NCBI RefSeq assembly: GCF_001039355.2
Contig: NW_019775518.1
Location: 246,947-310,946, forward strand
From: Lingula anatina
Taxonomy: Eukaryota > Brachiopoda > Lingulata > Lingulida > Lingulidae
Reading direction: 5' to 3'
Length of the DNA stretch: 64,000 bases
Positions 48,874-60,362 of the stretch are shown one piece after another (the stretch's first letter is position 1; each line of letters starts with the position of its first letter). A model generated the notes under the pieces. It was given only the letters and a program-made list of their open reading frames with translations. It had not been told where the DNA came from and did not search any database. Made by a program: the position numbers and the translations under genes.

Positions 48874-50589
48874 GACTTCCTTTACCTTGACAAATATAAC
48901 CTTTAGAAAACATGAATGTAATTATATGACGGTAAAGTGAGGACAACAGTGTATCAGTGCAATTTGCTTTTCACTTTTCATGTAACTGGCCTTCAAAGCA
49001 TGTAAACCGCTTCGAGATTTAACTCTGTCTATAAGATATTAGTCACCAACATATTCCGTAGGTTTTTCGTACGTAGCCGAGAATGATAACAAACAGCTCA
49101 GGTTCTTTATTACCTTATAAGCACATACAAGGGCGACTGATGGATATTTATTTATTACTGTATAAGCACATACAAGAGCGACTGATGAATATTTAAGAAA
49201 AGTCTTTAAGATAACACGTTAAAGAAGTGGCACGGAGAATTTGTTTTCCGCCCGCGTTGCCTACGTGATACGATAAACGGAAAATAGATGACATATTATC
49301 ACCCAGTTACACACGTCACCAATTATATAATAAATGAAGTATGTATACTGCTATGCTGTTTTGATTATCCATAGATGTTAACATTAAACAATCATGTAAC
49401 CCATTGTATTTATAACATTATGGCTGTTTGTAAGGAGATTTACTTGATAATGCATGTAGTAAAGGCCAAGTGTGGCCCTTACATAGTAGACCTACAGGGA
49501 ACATGCAGGTGCAGCTTTCGTACATTTTAATAGAATTTGTCAGTGTTTGCCTATTGCAGTGGTGTCGGGAAGCCGATGCTATGGACTTATTTTCGTTGAA
49601 TCAAGGACTCATGATCGGGTTGGAAACCTGACGTTTGGGCCACAGATTGATTTTTCACAAGATATTCACAGATATGCTTTAGGATAAATAGACGGTCATT
49701 TTACCATCTCTGATCCTGTGTTGAAATCTCCAGGTTGATAATATGGCTGGTAATGGTTTGTATAACTTCTCAGGCACTGTCTTTTAACAGACTCAGGCTA
49801 AGTCCCTTTGACAGTTAAGTGCTCTGATCTAAACCGCTTGCTCTTTTGTGACGGATACAAATGGCCCCTTCTGAATAGCTTGTTAGTCCATATTGAAGTT
49901 AACTGAGGAATCTCCTGTAGTTGCTCCCTACAGAGCGGACACAATGCCATCTCCGCGAGTACAGATTTAATTGTTTCCATCTGGCCACAAATTACACGGT
50001 GGCTTTTGGTCATTTTCCCTATAATATCTGCCACCTTGGTAGAGGGTAGGGGCTGTTAAGGCCCACTGTATGAAGGCCTTATATGAAAACAAATAGCATT
50101 ATCATGTTTAGTTGATAATATATACCTTTGTATATATTGTATATGCACTAAACAATTAATGACCAATTTATATTATACCTGAAACTACTCGCTAAAGCAA
50201 ACGCTAGGAGTACGTTTATAATATAACTACCTAGTACGACAGTCTCACTGTGCACGCAACCTTATTTTTTACACTCTTTAGTCAGTTGTTTTGTATGCTA
50301 CTGGCATCCCAAGAAGTGTCATTCTCTGCGTTCACCGTTCAGAGCGTTACATCTGTTACATAATTACTTTGCAGATCATGCACTATAGGACATGATACTA
50401 ATACACAGCTACATATATACGCTTGAAGGAACAAACGGTTGTTACGATCACGCCACAGCTTTAGATGGGTGTCCTTGCACTTGTTTAATTAATTCGACAT
50501 TAACCGAAGAAATTGGAGAAAGTGTGTGATTCTGGATTTATGCATATTATAGTAGAGTTATTGGACAGAACATACTGCAGAATATTCCA
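48874..50589. other. Delta 3' flank, segmental duplicate, beta 5' flank
   Basis: From about 49415 to 50130 it repeats about 44570-45300. From about 50210 to the next ATG it repeats the beta 5' flank seen before 29089 and 33029. A 78-codon minus-strand frame (50034-49798) lies in the duplicated part and is not accepted as a gene. Confidence 0.6.
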
Positions 50590-51726
50590 ATGGCAGTCAG
50601 CATTCAGACAGGGAAACGAGATGAACAGAAGATGCGGCGTAGACTGGAAGAAGAGTTCAGCTCCATGGCTAATGCTGAAGCTTATAACAAATGTGTAACT
50701 ATTATCAGCAATGGGTAGGTGTTCCCCAATAATAAATCAATTAATTATGAGTCATTTGTAACTCTTTTTTCATTTATTAAGTATTTCACGTCCTTAACTT
50801 TCAGAGAGGAAGAAAGTAGAAAACGCGGATTAATGTACTTTGATACCATTCGTGAGAACATCCTGAACCTATCAAAACTGCCTTCAACAATCCGAATAAT
50901 GGATTTTGGGGGAGGTACAGGAACCCCCGTGTCAGCCATTTGTAAAAGACTCCAAGCCCTCAACAAGGTTGCCGTCGTTAGCGTGGAAGAACCCAATGAA
51001 GAGTCTCTGCAGAAGTACAAGGAATGCGTTGAGAACATGGAAAATGTTAAGCTGGATGTGGCTTACTCTGGAAGGTTCCAAGATTACTTTGGGAAGTCTG
51101 TGGAAGAGCTGAAGTCCATTGGAGCGTATCCTCAAGAACTTCAGGACATTGTGCTTGCCATACATTCTATCTATCATCTCACAAATTGGTTTGATCATTC
51201 CTCTGATCCGTATGAAGACATCAGGCGAGCTGTCTTTGCCATGTATTCCATCCTCAATCCTGGGGGAATAATAATAATAGAGTTGGATAATGGAGACAAC
51301 TCTTTCATTTGGAACACATCTGTGCACTGTTTGAAGATTTGCTTTCCTAATGAAGCCGCCAACTTAACGAAGGCAGCGGAGGCTAGAAGTACTTTGCTAC
51401 TTCGAGGGGAAATTGCCAATATTCTGAACAAATCATTTCCAACCTTTACAGCTTTGATTAGACACGAGGAGGCGAGACGTGATTTTGTGCTACCATCGCT
51501 GGCAGAGGTCGGAGGCATGGTCCTAATAACCTATTTCCACGGTTGGGCAGATGACACTTCCAAATTTGACCCTAGTGTGTTGTCATTTTGCATGGACTTC
51601 GTCCAGAGAGAGGGCAGCAACTATGGCCTTTCCCAAGAAGAGGACGGAATGTGGAGGATGTCAAATGTCACAGACTTAATCACTATTAAGAAAGTCAAAG
51701 CTGATTATGACTATTCTAATCTTTAA
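50590..51726 (+). CDS. HNMT-like SAM-dependent methyltransferase, beta copy 2 (intact, extended C-terminus)
   Basis: Exon 1 is 50590-50714 and exon 2 is 50805-51726; 348 aa. It is the sister of the beta gene at 29089: MAVSIQTGKRDEQKM, EEESRKRGLMYF, motif I MDFGGGTGTP, CFPNEAANLTKAAEAR, FHGWADDTSKFD. The TAG that ends the beta copy at 29089 is TAT here, so translation runs six more residues (YDYSNL) to TAA. Departures from otherwise invariant positions include SVEEPNEESL, ILNPGG in place of ILKPGG, and DLITIKK in place of HFITIKK. These may reflect relaxed constraint or altered specificity. AATAAA at 52166 is the likely poly(A) signal. Confidence 0.85.
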
Positions 51727-53221
51727 AGAAAGAACTGTGAAAGTAACAAAGTGTACAGTTATTTTTATTCTTACACATTACATCGAGCATTGGTACTAGA
51801 CACACTAGAGACATATTTAGTTTTATCCTGTTGTGCTTAAGCCTACTATGTTTTGTGTAATTTTTATCCATGCAAATCATAACTTAAAGGGTGTCAAATG
51901 CTCAAAATTATTTTCATTTTTAAATGCATGATAGCATTATCATGATACCGACCTTTTTATATATTTCACATTGTTCAGAGTTTGTATAAGGTGTAAAACG
52001 TGGTTATATAATGTGAAATAATAAAGTACACGTGTTCTGGGGGATAAGGGCAGATGCGGTGTTCATTGATAAGAGTTACCATACGACTTTTTATGCACTT
52101 TATAGTGGCATTAGAACAGTAAGATTTATGACTTACAAACCAGACTGGCATCATTACTTTACACGAATAAAATGTTTCTATATCTTAAGACTCCTTTATG
52201 TGACATATCTCTTGGTTTTGTTATATTCGAGGTTACTTTTTAGTTCACAATTGAAATTGGTCATCCAATATGTGAAACCAGACCTCCACCAAGCTACAGA
52301 TGAACTGACACTGGTCTTAGGAACCGAATGGTATTCAATTAGGGTGGACCTCAGAGAATCTGGTGTGGCAAACTGGTAGTATTATGAATTGAAATCGAAA
52401 CAAAAGAATGTTCTAAGAACTTTTAGAGAACGTTAAGTTTATGTAAACAGATTTTGTAGGAAACCTTAAATGAATCGCTAAAAACGGGCAATCCTAGTTC
52501 ACAATAAAAAAGAGCAATAGACCTGAAGTTATGTAGTAAAAATTGATTTTTTTATAACAGGGAAGAAAAGAAACACACAAGAACAGTAAAAGCTTAGAAC
52601 TGGCGAATTTTGTGTCATTGAATTCCTTTTGGGTCATTTTATTGTAAATTAAGACGTCATGGCCGGCAATGAAGTTATAAACATATATGTCCAGCTCAAG
52701 CAATGTAAATACTTCACTTTTAAAATTACAATGCGACACTTATAACAACACCGATGGCTTTGACAACCATATTGAGCAACAGTGTTTAAATTAAACCTTA
52801 GCTGCCCGTATAGTTTCTTTATAGTTTTATTTATATCTTTTGTTTGAACTTTTCAGTCGGTTTTTTCTGAACAGTGCGCTACCTGTATCACTAAGATACA
52901 CCATTCTCTGTCTTTTACATTCAATACATAAGATGTAACCTATTAGTTTGCAGGTAATGCACTCAGTTACGTCAAGTGGAAACATTTGTATCTTTGATGA
53001 GCAAAAAGTACCTTAATTAGTACTTCTATGGACCATATTGGAGTGAAGATTCAATTGCAGTTAGGTAAAGACAGCACACGAGCAGACAGAGATAGGAAAG
53101 GGGCTTGTTTTCAAGCGGGCGTCCTAATATAAACATCCCAGTTGTTGATTTTATCTTAGAGAGCTTCAACTAGAATTTTGACTCAGAGCAGATTTGTGAG
53201 ACAGAATTCAAAGCATTTTAG
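51727..53221. other. Beta 3' flank and unassigned spacer
   Basis: To about 52380 it matches the beta 3' flank at 30206. An AGAACGTT-type stretch follows at about 52400-52440. The rest is AT-rich without repeats I can assign. The 115-codon frame at 52032 is not supported as coding. Confidence 0.55.
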
Positions 53222-54340
53222 ATGGCGGCCAGCCAACAAACAAGAGAACAAGATGAAGAGGAAATGCGACGTAGATTAGAAAAAGAGTTCAGCTCCTTAA
53301 CAGTCTCCCAAGCTTATTTCAAATGTTTAACCATCCTTCGCAATGGGTAAGATCACCCTTTTTTATATACCTTACCTGTTTGTTTTGGTCACATTAATTT
53401 TCATGTAATTACAAATTAACTCCTTTAACTTTTCAGAAAAGAAGAAAGCAGAAAAAGAGGTTCACTCAACCTCGAAACCTTTCGTGTAAAAACCCTGAAC
53501 CTACCAGAACTTCCCTCACCGGTCCGCATTATGGATTTTGGGGGAGGTACTGGAATTCCAATGTCATCCATATGTAAAACACTCCAAGCCCTGAAGAAAT
53601 ATGCCATCGTCAGCGTGGAAGAACCTCATGAAGAGTCGTTGCAGAAGTACAAGAAATGCATCGAGAACTTGGAGAATGCTACTCTGGATGTGGCCTACTC
53701 TGGACGGTTCCAGGATTACTTTGGGAAGTCCGTGGAAGAGCTGAGGTCCATTGGAGCGTATCCTGAAGAATTACAGGACAGGGTACTAGCTATACATTCT
53801 ATGTATCATCTTACACGCTGGTTGGATGATTCCTGTGATCCTCATGAAGACATCAAACGAGCTGTCATTGCCATGTATACCGTCCTTAAGCCCGGGGGTA
53901 TGTTGGTTATAGAGTTAGATGGTGGGGAAAATGACTTCATTTGAACCACCTCTCTGCGTTGTTTTGAGATTCTTTTTCCTAAACAAGTCGTTAATTTAAA
54001 AAAGATAGTGGAGGCGAGGCGTTCATTGTTATATCAAGGGGAAATTGCAGATATTCTGAACGATTCATTCCCAGCCTTTAAAGCGTCGTTAAGTCACGAA
54101 GAGAAGAGCTATGATTTAGTGATTCCTTCACTAGCAGAGGTAGGGGTTGCACCCTCCATTGTCTGTTTAGATGGTCGGACAGGAGATACGTCCAAGTTTG
54201 ACCGTCGTGTGGTGTTATTTTGCATGAACTTCGTCCAAAGAGAGGGCAGCAAGTATGGCCTTGCCCAGAAAGAGGATGGAATGTGGCGGTTGTCAAATGC
54301 TACACACTTTATTACTATAAAGAAAGTAAAAAAGGTTTGA
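53222..54340 (+). pseudogene. HNMT-like gene, gamma type, open except one TGA
   Basis: Exon 1 is 53222-53346 (MAASQQTREQDEEEM) and exon 2 is 53437-54340; both have normal lengths and good splice sites. TGA at 53942-53944 (codon 211) replaces the Trp of the conserved FIWNT/FIWKT motif. The local change is TGGAACACC to TGAACCACC, a one-base loss compensated by a one-base gain, after which the frame continues to the usual stop. Motif I (MDFGGGTGIP), SVEEPHEESL and VLKPGG are intact. It is most likely a young pseudogene, but an allele or a sequencing error is possible. Confidence 0.8.
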
Positions 54341-54414
54341 ACCACTTTTGCCAACTTCCTGACTACCCTAGACGTATTCAGAGTTTTTCAAGCTTTACGA
54401 CTTCGGCATAGCAA

Positions 54415-54582
54415 ATGGAGGCCAATGTGCACTGTGGTTTTCTGCTCTCATCCCTGGGAGAGGTCGTAGCCTATGTCGTCACTATGTACTGTGAAGGAAT
54501 TTCGGGAGACACGTTCAAGTGTGACCGTAATATTTCATTTTGCATGGAATTCGGCCAGAGATTGGACGACAATTATGGGTAG
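54415..54582 (+). pseudogene. Alpha-type C-terminal remnant, still open (55 codons)
   Basis: ATG at 54415 opens a frame (MEANVHCGFLLSSLGEVVAY, then MYCEGISGDTFKCD) to TAG at 54580-54582 that aligns with the end of the alpha proteins. It lacks the SAM-binding core, so it is not an enzyme by itself. The flank from about 54730 also matches the alpha copy 1 3' flank. Confidence 0.75.
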
Positions 54583-55378
54583 TTCGTGGGCATATAAAAA
54601 TCCAGCTTCAGAATAATCTTAATCAGCTAGTCCTGTGAACTCCCTGAAGAAGATCTAAAATCGTAGAATCGTGTATGGTTTGGTTGTTATCGTGTACCTT
54701 CTGTAGGCATCGCCTTCGTTGTATTTACTTTGTTGACTGTTTGGGGCCATGCTTGACGAACTTCATAATACCATATTCTGCTGTCAATTTCGGGACAGCG
54801 TGACAGCACCCCATACTTGGGATAGATTGTGTAATGGCTTATTGTGAAAATAAATAATATATAAGTATTTTACATATTGATTTTTAAATAACACTTTTTG
54901 ATATCGGTTTTGAAGTTTTGGGCTAAAAAGACTCGATAACATCGCACAAACTTGGAATTTCTCTTTGGGACATTTTATTAAAATTTGAGACTTCAAATCT
55001 TGGCAAAATAAGGTTGCTTTATCCACAATGAAATTCAAAACATATACAAGTGTGGAGCTCAAGTACAATTTATGCATCTCTAAATACAATTTAGGTAGGT
55101 TCCCTAGAGGTCATGTACTTGTGTTTACGCGCACCCCTAAATACGACACTTAAAAAATTACAGTGCAGGTCGCGTGACTTATAACATTGGAAATATACAT
55201 TTGATGGGCCTTTGTGTTTTCATAAATCACAAAATTATATATACTCAATGTTGACCGGGTTGAACTTAGAGGGAAAACAACCGTACGTTTTGGGCCGAAA
55301 ACGGATTTTCTTTGGGTAAACAACGATTCCCTCATTCTAACCAACAGATAATAAATCTTTCCGTCAAGGTAAATCCGT

Positions 55379-55380
<2 letters not shown>

Positions 55381-55435
<55 letters not shown>
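55381..55435. repeat. T homopolymer at gap edge
   Basis: About 57 T residues run directly into the N-gap. The paralogous site at about 61300-61310 has only eight. Confidence 0.9.
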
Positions 55436-56022
55436 NNNNNNNNNNNNNNNNNNNNNNNNNNNNNNNNNNNNNNNNNNNNNNNNNNNNNNNNNNNNNNNNN
55501 NNNNNNNNNNNNNNNNNNNNNNNNNNNNNNNNNNNNNNNNNNNNNNNNNNNNNNNNNNNNNNNNNNNNNNNNNNNNNNNNNNNNNNNNNNNNNNNNNNNN
55601 NNNNNNNNNNNNNNNNNNNNNNNNNNNNNNNNNNNNNNNNNNNNNNNNNNNNNNNNNNNNNNNNNNNNNNNNNNNNNNNNNNNNNNNNNNNNNNNNNNNN
55701 NNNNNNNNNNNNNNNNNNNNNNNNNNNNNNNNNNNNNNNNNNNNNNNNNNNNNNNNNNNNNNNNNNNNNNNNNNNNNNNNNNNNNNNNNNNNNNNNNNNN
55801 NNNNNNNNNNNNNNNNNNNNNNNNNNNNNNNNNNNNNNNNNNNNNNNNNNNNNNNNNNNNNNNNNNNNNNNNNNNNNNNNNNNNNNNNNNNNNNNNNNNN
55901 NNNNNNNNNNNNNNNNNNNNNNNNNNNNNNNNNNNNNNNNNNNNNNNNNNNNNNNNNNNNNNNNNNNNNNNNNNNNNNNNNNNNNNNNNNNNNNNNNNNN
56001 NNNNNNNNNNNNNNNNNNNNNN
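55436..56022. other. Assembly gap (587 N)
   Basis: Unknown bases. The flanks (AAATCCGTG before, TCTGCAAAGTTTGG after) are adjacent in the paralogous segment near 61295-61325, so little true sequence may be missing. Confidence 0.99.
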
Positions 56023-56253
56023 GTTTGTTCTGCAAAGTTTGGTTTAAGTATAACAGAGTTATAGCCATCTATAAAAGTCCACGTGGTCTGATGGCAAGCA
56101 AAAATTCCAGAATAATGGCAATAACTGCTGTTTTGGAGGTAAAATGCAATTTATTGTATATCTATGCGTTGTTTACCGTGTATATGTATTTATTTTGAAG
56201 CACAAATCTCGTACTAAGAGTTGTTAAGAATGTACTTTTAAAAAGGTACCTAA

Positions 56254-56418
56254 CAGGCCAGTAGCCAGCAATTTCAAGAGAGATCCCTTTTCTTAAAAAA
56301 AGGGACCTTTCTTCATGAAACCTTCGTGTACCTAGATAAAAATTTTACCCAGAGGGGACCTTTTTCCGGCAAAAGGGGATTCTTTCGAACACCCCGAGCC
56401 CCACTGCCTACAGGCCTG
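56254..56418 (+). mobile_element. MITE family 2 copy
   Basis: The ends are CAGGCCAGTAGCCAG and CTGCCTACAGGCCTG, with the interior AGAGGGGACCTTTTTCCGGC. It stands about 135 bp before relic 2, as the other copies stand before relics 1 and 3. Confidence 0.9.
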
Positions 56419-56552
56419 TCTGATGCTGCTTTTTATTTAAACACTTCAATCGCCCATTTCAGATAGGTAATAACTGAGTGCATTTCAACAAAAGTTAGAA
56501 TATTTTGTTTTCTGTCCGATATATTGTACCATAATAAAGAAGGTAAAAAAAA

Positions 56553-56790
56553 AGATGAGACAAAGATTACAAAAAACGTTCCGCTCCTCCACAATCTATG
56601 AAGCTTGTGTCAAATGTATAACTATCCTTTGCAATGGATATGGGCCCACAACGTTTATTGCTTAATTTGGTCATATAATGGACCCTTTTTAAAGAAATGT
56701 ACCTAGCCACCAACATTTCTAAAAAGAGGGAGATATGAAAAGAGATTCTATCAATTTTGAAAACATTCGTGTGATCAGATACATTAGGTT
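56553..56790 (+). pseudogene. Decayed methyltransferase relic 2
   Basis: An exon 1-like stretch (CGTTCCGCTCCTCCACAATC, CTTTGCAATGGATATG) and, ~90 bp on, an exon 2 start (GATATGAAAAGAGATTCTAT, then GAAAACATTCGTGTGATC). No open frame. Sister of relics at 41553 and 61803. Confidence 0.75.
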
Positions 56791-57297
56791 CTAGATTTCA
56801 TGTATAACCCACGTAACTGTAAAGCTAACACATGGAAAATTATAATGAACAAGCTAGGCTCAGGATAGCGAACATATTGAATTAATGGGAACATATGATA
56901 CTTGTACTGTTTGTTGGACATGAGGGTTTTATTTGTTTTGTGAAATAAACCGGTAGTGGTAATTTGTATGCGTTATTGTATTCTCCCTTGTTATGAATCT
57001 TAAAACTCATAACCCTCATTATACTGTATGTTACATTACCCGCATTACATGTTACAAAATGTATTATAATGAGTTCACTTGAATAAGGAAATGTAAACTT
57101 AATGAGACAAGGTCTGTTGCAAATATATGTCACACAAGAGAATATAATCAAGTTTTGGCTAGGTTAAACCATAAGCTTATGCTTTTTAAACGGGCATCTG
57201 ATGTTGCTTTAACTCTTTAGTTTCATCTAGTATTTTTAAATTCTTTCACTAAGCTGAATTATTGAGTTGTTATCGTACAGAATACATATTATTTTCG

Positions 57298-58453
57298 ATG
57301 GCAGCCAAGTACCAGGCGAGAGAGCTAGGAGAAAAGGAGGTGCGGCATAGATTGGAGAAAGAGTTCAGCACCTTGACAGTCTCTGAAGCTTATCGCAAAT
57401 GTTTAGTTATTGTCAACAAAGGGTGAGTCTGCGTGATTAATTAGTCAATACATGTAACCCAGCAGTTCATTTGCTCAGAATTCAGCTTTCCATTTCACAA
57501 CTTTTTTTTCCGGCAAGAATTTCAACTCAATTTCCTTTTTTTTTTTCAGAAAAGAAGAAAGTGGGAGAGGTGATTCACGCAACATCGAAACAATTTGGGT
57601 CAACAGCCTAAAGCTTACAGAACTTTCTTCACCAGTCCGAATGATGGATTTTGGGGGAGGTACTGGAGCCCCAATGTCAGCCATATGTAAAAGGATTAAA
57701 GAACTCAACAAAGATGTCATCGTCAGCGTGGAAGAACCTCATGAAGATTCTCTGGAGAAATACAAGAAATGCATCGAGAACTTGGAGAATGCTTATCTGG
57801 ATGTGGCCTACTCTGGACGGTTCCAGGATTACTTCGGGAAGTCTGTGGAAGATCTGAAGTCCATTGGCGCGTATCCTGAAGAACAGCAGGACAGGGTGCT
57901 TGCTATACAATGTATGTATCATCTCACAAATTGGTTCGATCCTTCCTCTGATCCGTATGAAGACATCAGGCAAGCTGTCTTTGCCATGTATTCCATCCTC
58001 AAGCCAGGGGGGATGATGTTAATAGAGTTGGATAGTGGAGAAAACGCTTTTATGTGGAACATCTCTGTGGACTGTATTGAAATTCTTTTTCCTAATGATG
58101 TCATTTATCTAAAGAAGATAAATGAGGCTAGGCGCTCATTGCTATTTCAAGGGAGAATTGCAGATATTCTGAACGAGTCGTTCCCAGCTTTTAAAGCTTC
58201 TTTAAGTCACGAGGAGAAAAGCTTTGATGTAGTGCTTCCTTCACTAGCAGAGGTAGGAGTTGCAGCCTTCATTATCTATTTTGATGCTCGGACAGGAGAC
58301 ATGTCCAAGTTTGACCATCGTCATGTATCGTTTTTCATTGACTTTGTCCAGAGAGAGGGCACCAAGTATGGCCTTTCCCAAGAAGAGGATGGAATGTGGC
58401 GGCTGCCAAATGTTTCTCACTTTATTACTATTAAGAAAGCAAAAAAGGTTTGA
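57298..58453 (+). CDS. HNMT-like SAM-dependent methyltransferase, gamma copy 2 (intact)
   Basis: Exon 1 is 57298-57422 and exon 2 is 57550-58453; 342 aa. Sister of the gamma gene at 37500: MAAKYQARELGEKEV, KEESGRGDSRNI, FPNDVIYLKKINEARRSL. Motif I reads MDFGGGTGAP, then SVEEPHEDSLEKYK and ILKPGG. Differences from the sister are mainly in the middle and C-terminal halves (SHEEKSFDVVLPSLAEVGVA, YFDARTGDMSKFD). The end of this protein (DHRHVSFFIDFVQREG) resembles the alpha pseudogene at 43315 (DHRHISFFIDFVQREG) more than its gamma sister, which suggests local gene conversion. AATAAA at 58720-58725. Substrate unknown. Confidence 0.85.
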
Positions 58454-58519
58454 AACATCTCCTCAACTTCCTGATTACCATAGACGTATTCGAACTTGTT
58501 CAAGCTTTACGGTTTTGGT

Positions 58520-58645
58520 ATAGCGAATGGAGGCGAACTAGTTCTGTGGTTTTGTGCTACTATTCCTCGCATTGGTCGGAACCTTTCATGTCTTTACAAT
58601 ATACTGCAAAACCCTCTTATGGTGTCACGGCCTCGACATGAACTA
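58520..58645 (+). pseudogene. C-terminal remnant behind gamma copy 2
   Basis: GCGAATGGAGGCGAACTAG, TGTGGTTTTGTGCTAC and TATGGTGTCACGGCCTCGAC match the remnant at 38680-38830. Frames are broken. Confidence 0.7.
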
Positions 58646-58973
58646 AATAGTCATTTTATAATTAGTTTGAGTAATATCCTGTTATATCTATATGTACATA
58701 TTGCTTAATTTTGTTACGCAATAAACTTAAATGCAAAGTTTAGTGACAAATTGACAAATGGTACTAGAATTAGTGTGATACTAGCATAAGTGTAGACGGA
58801 ATTTCAATTTATTAGGTTAAATTTTACTGTTAATAAGGGAACACCATTAGCACATCCGAATAATCTTCCTCCTTTCTGGGTACTACAGGAGAAAGCTATT
58901 AAATATTATTATATTCATCCTGTGCTCATTTGGGATTTGTTTTCCTAAAGGTTGATTATTGTAAATATTCATC
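58646..58973. other. Gamma 3' flank
   Basis: It repeats the flank behind gamma copy 1 (about 38831-39040), including the conserved AATAAA. No gene is seen. Confidence 0.7.
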
Positions 58974-59403
58974 GAGTTAAATAGTGGGGACAACGCGTAC
59001 ATTTGGAATACCTCTGTCCATTGTTTGAAGACTTGCTTTCCTAATAAAGCCGATAACCTTACAAAGGTAGCGGAGGCTAGACGTTCTTTTGCTGCTTCAA
59101 GGGGAAATTGCCGATATTTTGAACGAATCATTCCCAACCTTTAAAGCTTCGATACGCCAGGAGGAGATGAGGTGTGATTTCTTGATTTCATCGCTGGCAG
59201 AGGTTGGTGCCTCGCTCCTGTCCACCTGTTTTCAAGGTTGGGCAGATGGATCATCCAAATTTGACCCTAGTGTGGTGTCATTTTGCATGGACTTCGTCCA
59301 GAGAGAGGGTAGGAAGTATGGCCTTTCCCAAGAAGAAGATGGAATGTGGCGAATGCCAAGTGTTACACACTTTATTACTATTAGGAAAGTCAAAGCTGAT
59401 TAG
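58974..59403 (+). pseudogene. HNMT-like pseudogene fragment, beta type, 5' truncated
   Basis: It begins inside exon 2 (ELNSGDNAYIWNTSVHCL), with no exon 1, motif I or SVEEP. An extra T in the T run at 59087-59090 shifts the frame, after which it is open (LLQGEIADILNESFPTFKAS) to TAG at 59401-59403 with the beta end KVKAD. Confidence 0.88.
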
Positions 59404-59602
59404 GACTATTCGTATTTGTAAATAAAATGTTGTGAACGTTAAAAACTATTGCTATTATATTTCCTAATATTAATCAATGGTTTAAGGAACCAAATGGTAT
59501 TCAATTAAGTGAGCCCAAAAGAATCTGGTGTGACAAAATGGTAGTACTAGGAAAGGAAGTCCTAATGTTCTGAGCTAACAAAAGAATGTCCAAAGAACGT
59601 TG

Positions 59603-60362
59603 AGACTCCAATCCCTCAACAAAGCAGTAATCGTCAGCGTGGAGGAACCTCATGAAGAGTCCCTGCATAAGTACAAAAATGCGTTGAGAACCTGGAAAAC
59701 GCTAAGCTGGATGTGCCCTACTCTGGACGGCTCCAGGATTACTTTGGGAAGTCCATGGAAGAGCTGAAGTCCATTGGGGCGTATCCTGGAGACCAACAGG
59801 ACAGGGTGCTTGCTTTAGATTCCATGTATCATCTTACACGTTGGTTGGATGATTTCTGTGACCCTCGGGAAGATATCAAGCGAGCTGTCTTTGCCATGTA
59901 TACCATCCTCAAGCCTGGGGGGATGATATTAATACAGTTTAATAGTGGGGACAACGCATACATTTGGAACACCGCTGTGCACTGTTTTAAGATTTGTTTT
60001 CCTAATGAAGCCGTAAACCTAATGAAGGTAGTGGAGGCTAGAAGTTCTTTGCTATTTCAAGGGGAAACTGCCAATATTCTGAACTAATCATTTCCAACTT
60101 TAAAAGCTTCGATATTGCACGAGGAGGTGAGGTGTGATTCCGTGCTTCCATCGCTGGCAGAGATCGGTGCCTCGCTCCTTGCTGCCTATTTCCATGGTTG
60201 GGCAGATGACGCTGCCAAATTTGACCATTCTATGTTGTCATTTTGCATGGACTTCGCCAAGAGAGAGGGCAGGAAGTATTGCCTTTCCCAAGAAGAGGAC
60301 GGAATGTGGCGGTTGCCAGATGTTCACACTTAATCACTTTTAAGAAAATCAAAGCTGATTAG
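59603..60362 (+). pseudogene. HNMT-like pseudogene, beta type, 5' truncated with several lesions
   Basis: It begins inside exon 2 at the LQSLNKAVIVSVEEPHEESL region, without motif I. A base is missing near 59675 (frame shift), TAA stands at 60085-60087 where relatives have GAA, and another base is missing near 60322. The rest is clearly beta (CFPNEAVNLMKVVEAR, FHGWADDAAKFD). Its 3' flank has the beta poly(A) signal (60789). Confidence 0.9.

Noticed and set aside
49798-50034. 78-codon minus-strand frame with CPLC
   Set aside because: The paralogous block at 44990-45200 breaks the frame, and two cysteines are not enough to call a RING or zinc domain.
52032-52379. 115-codon frame after beta copy 2
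   Set aside because: It lies in the beta 3' flank; the paralogous flanks at 30206 and 60363 do not keep the frame.
55312-56198. 250-273-codon frames
   Set aside because: They are composed of the T tract and the N-gap.
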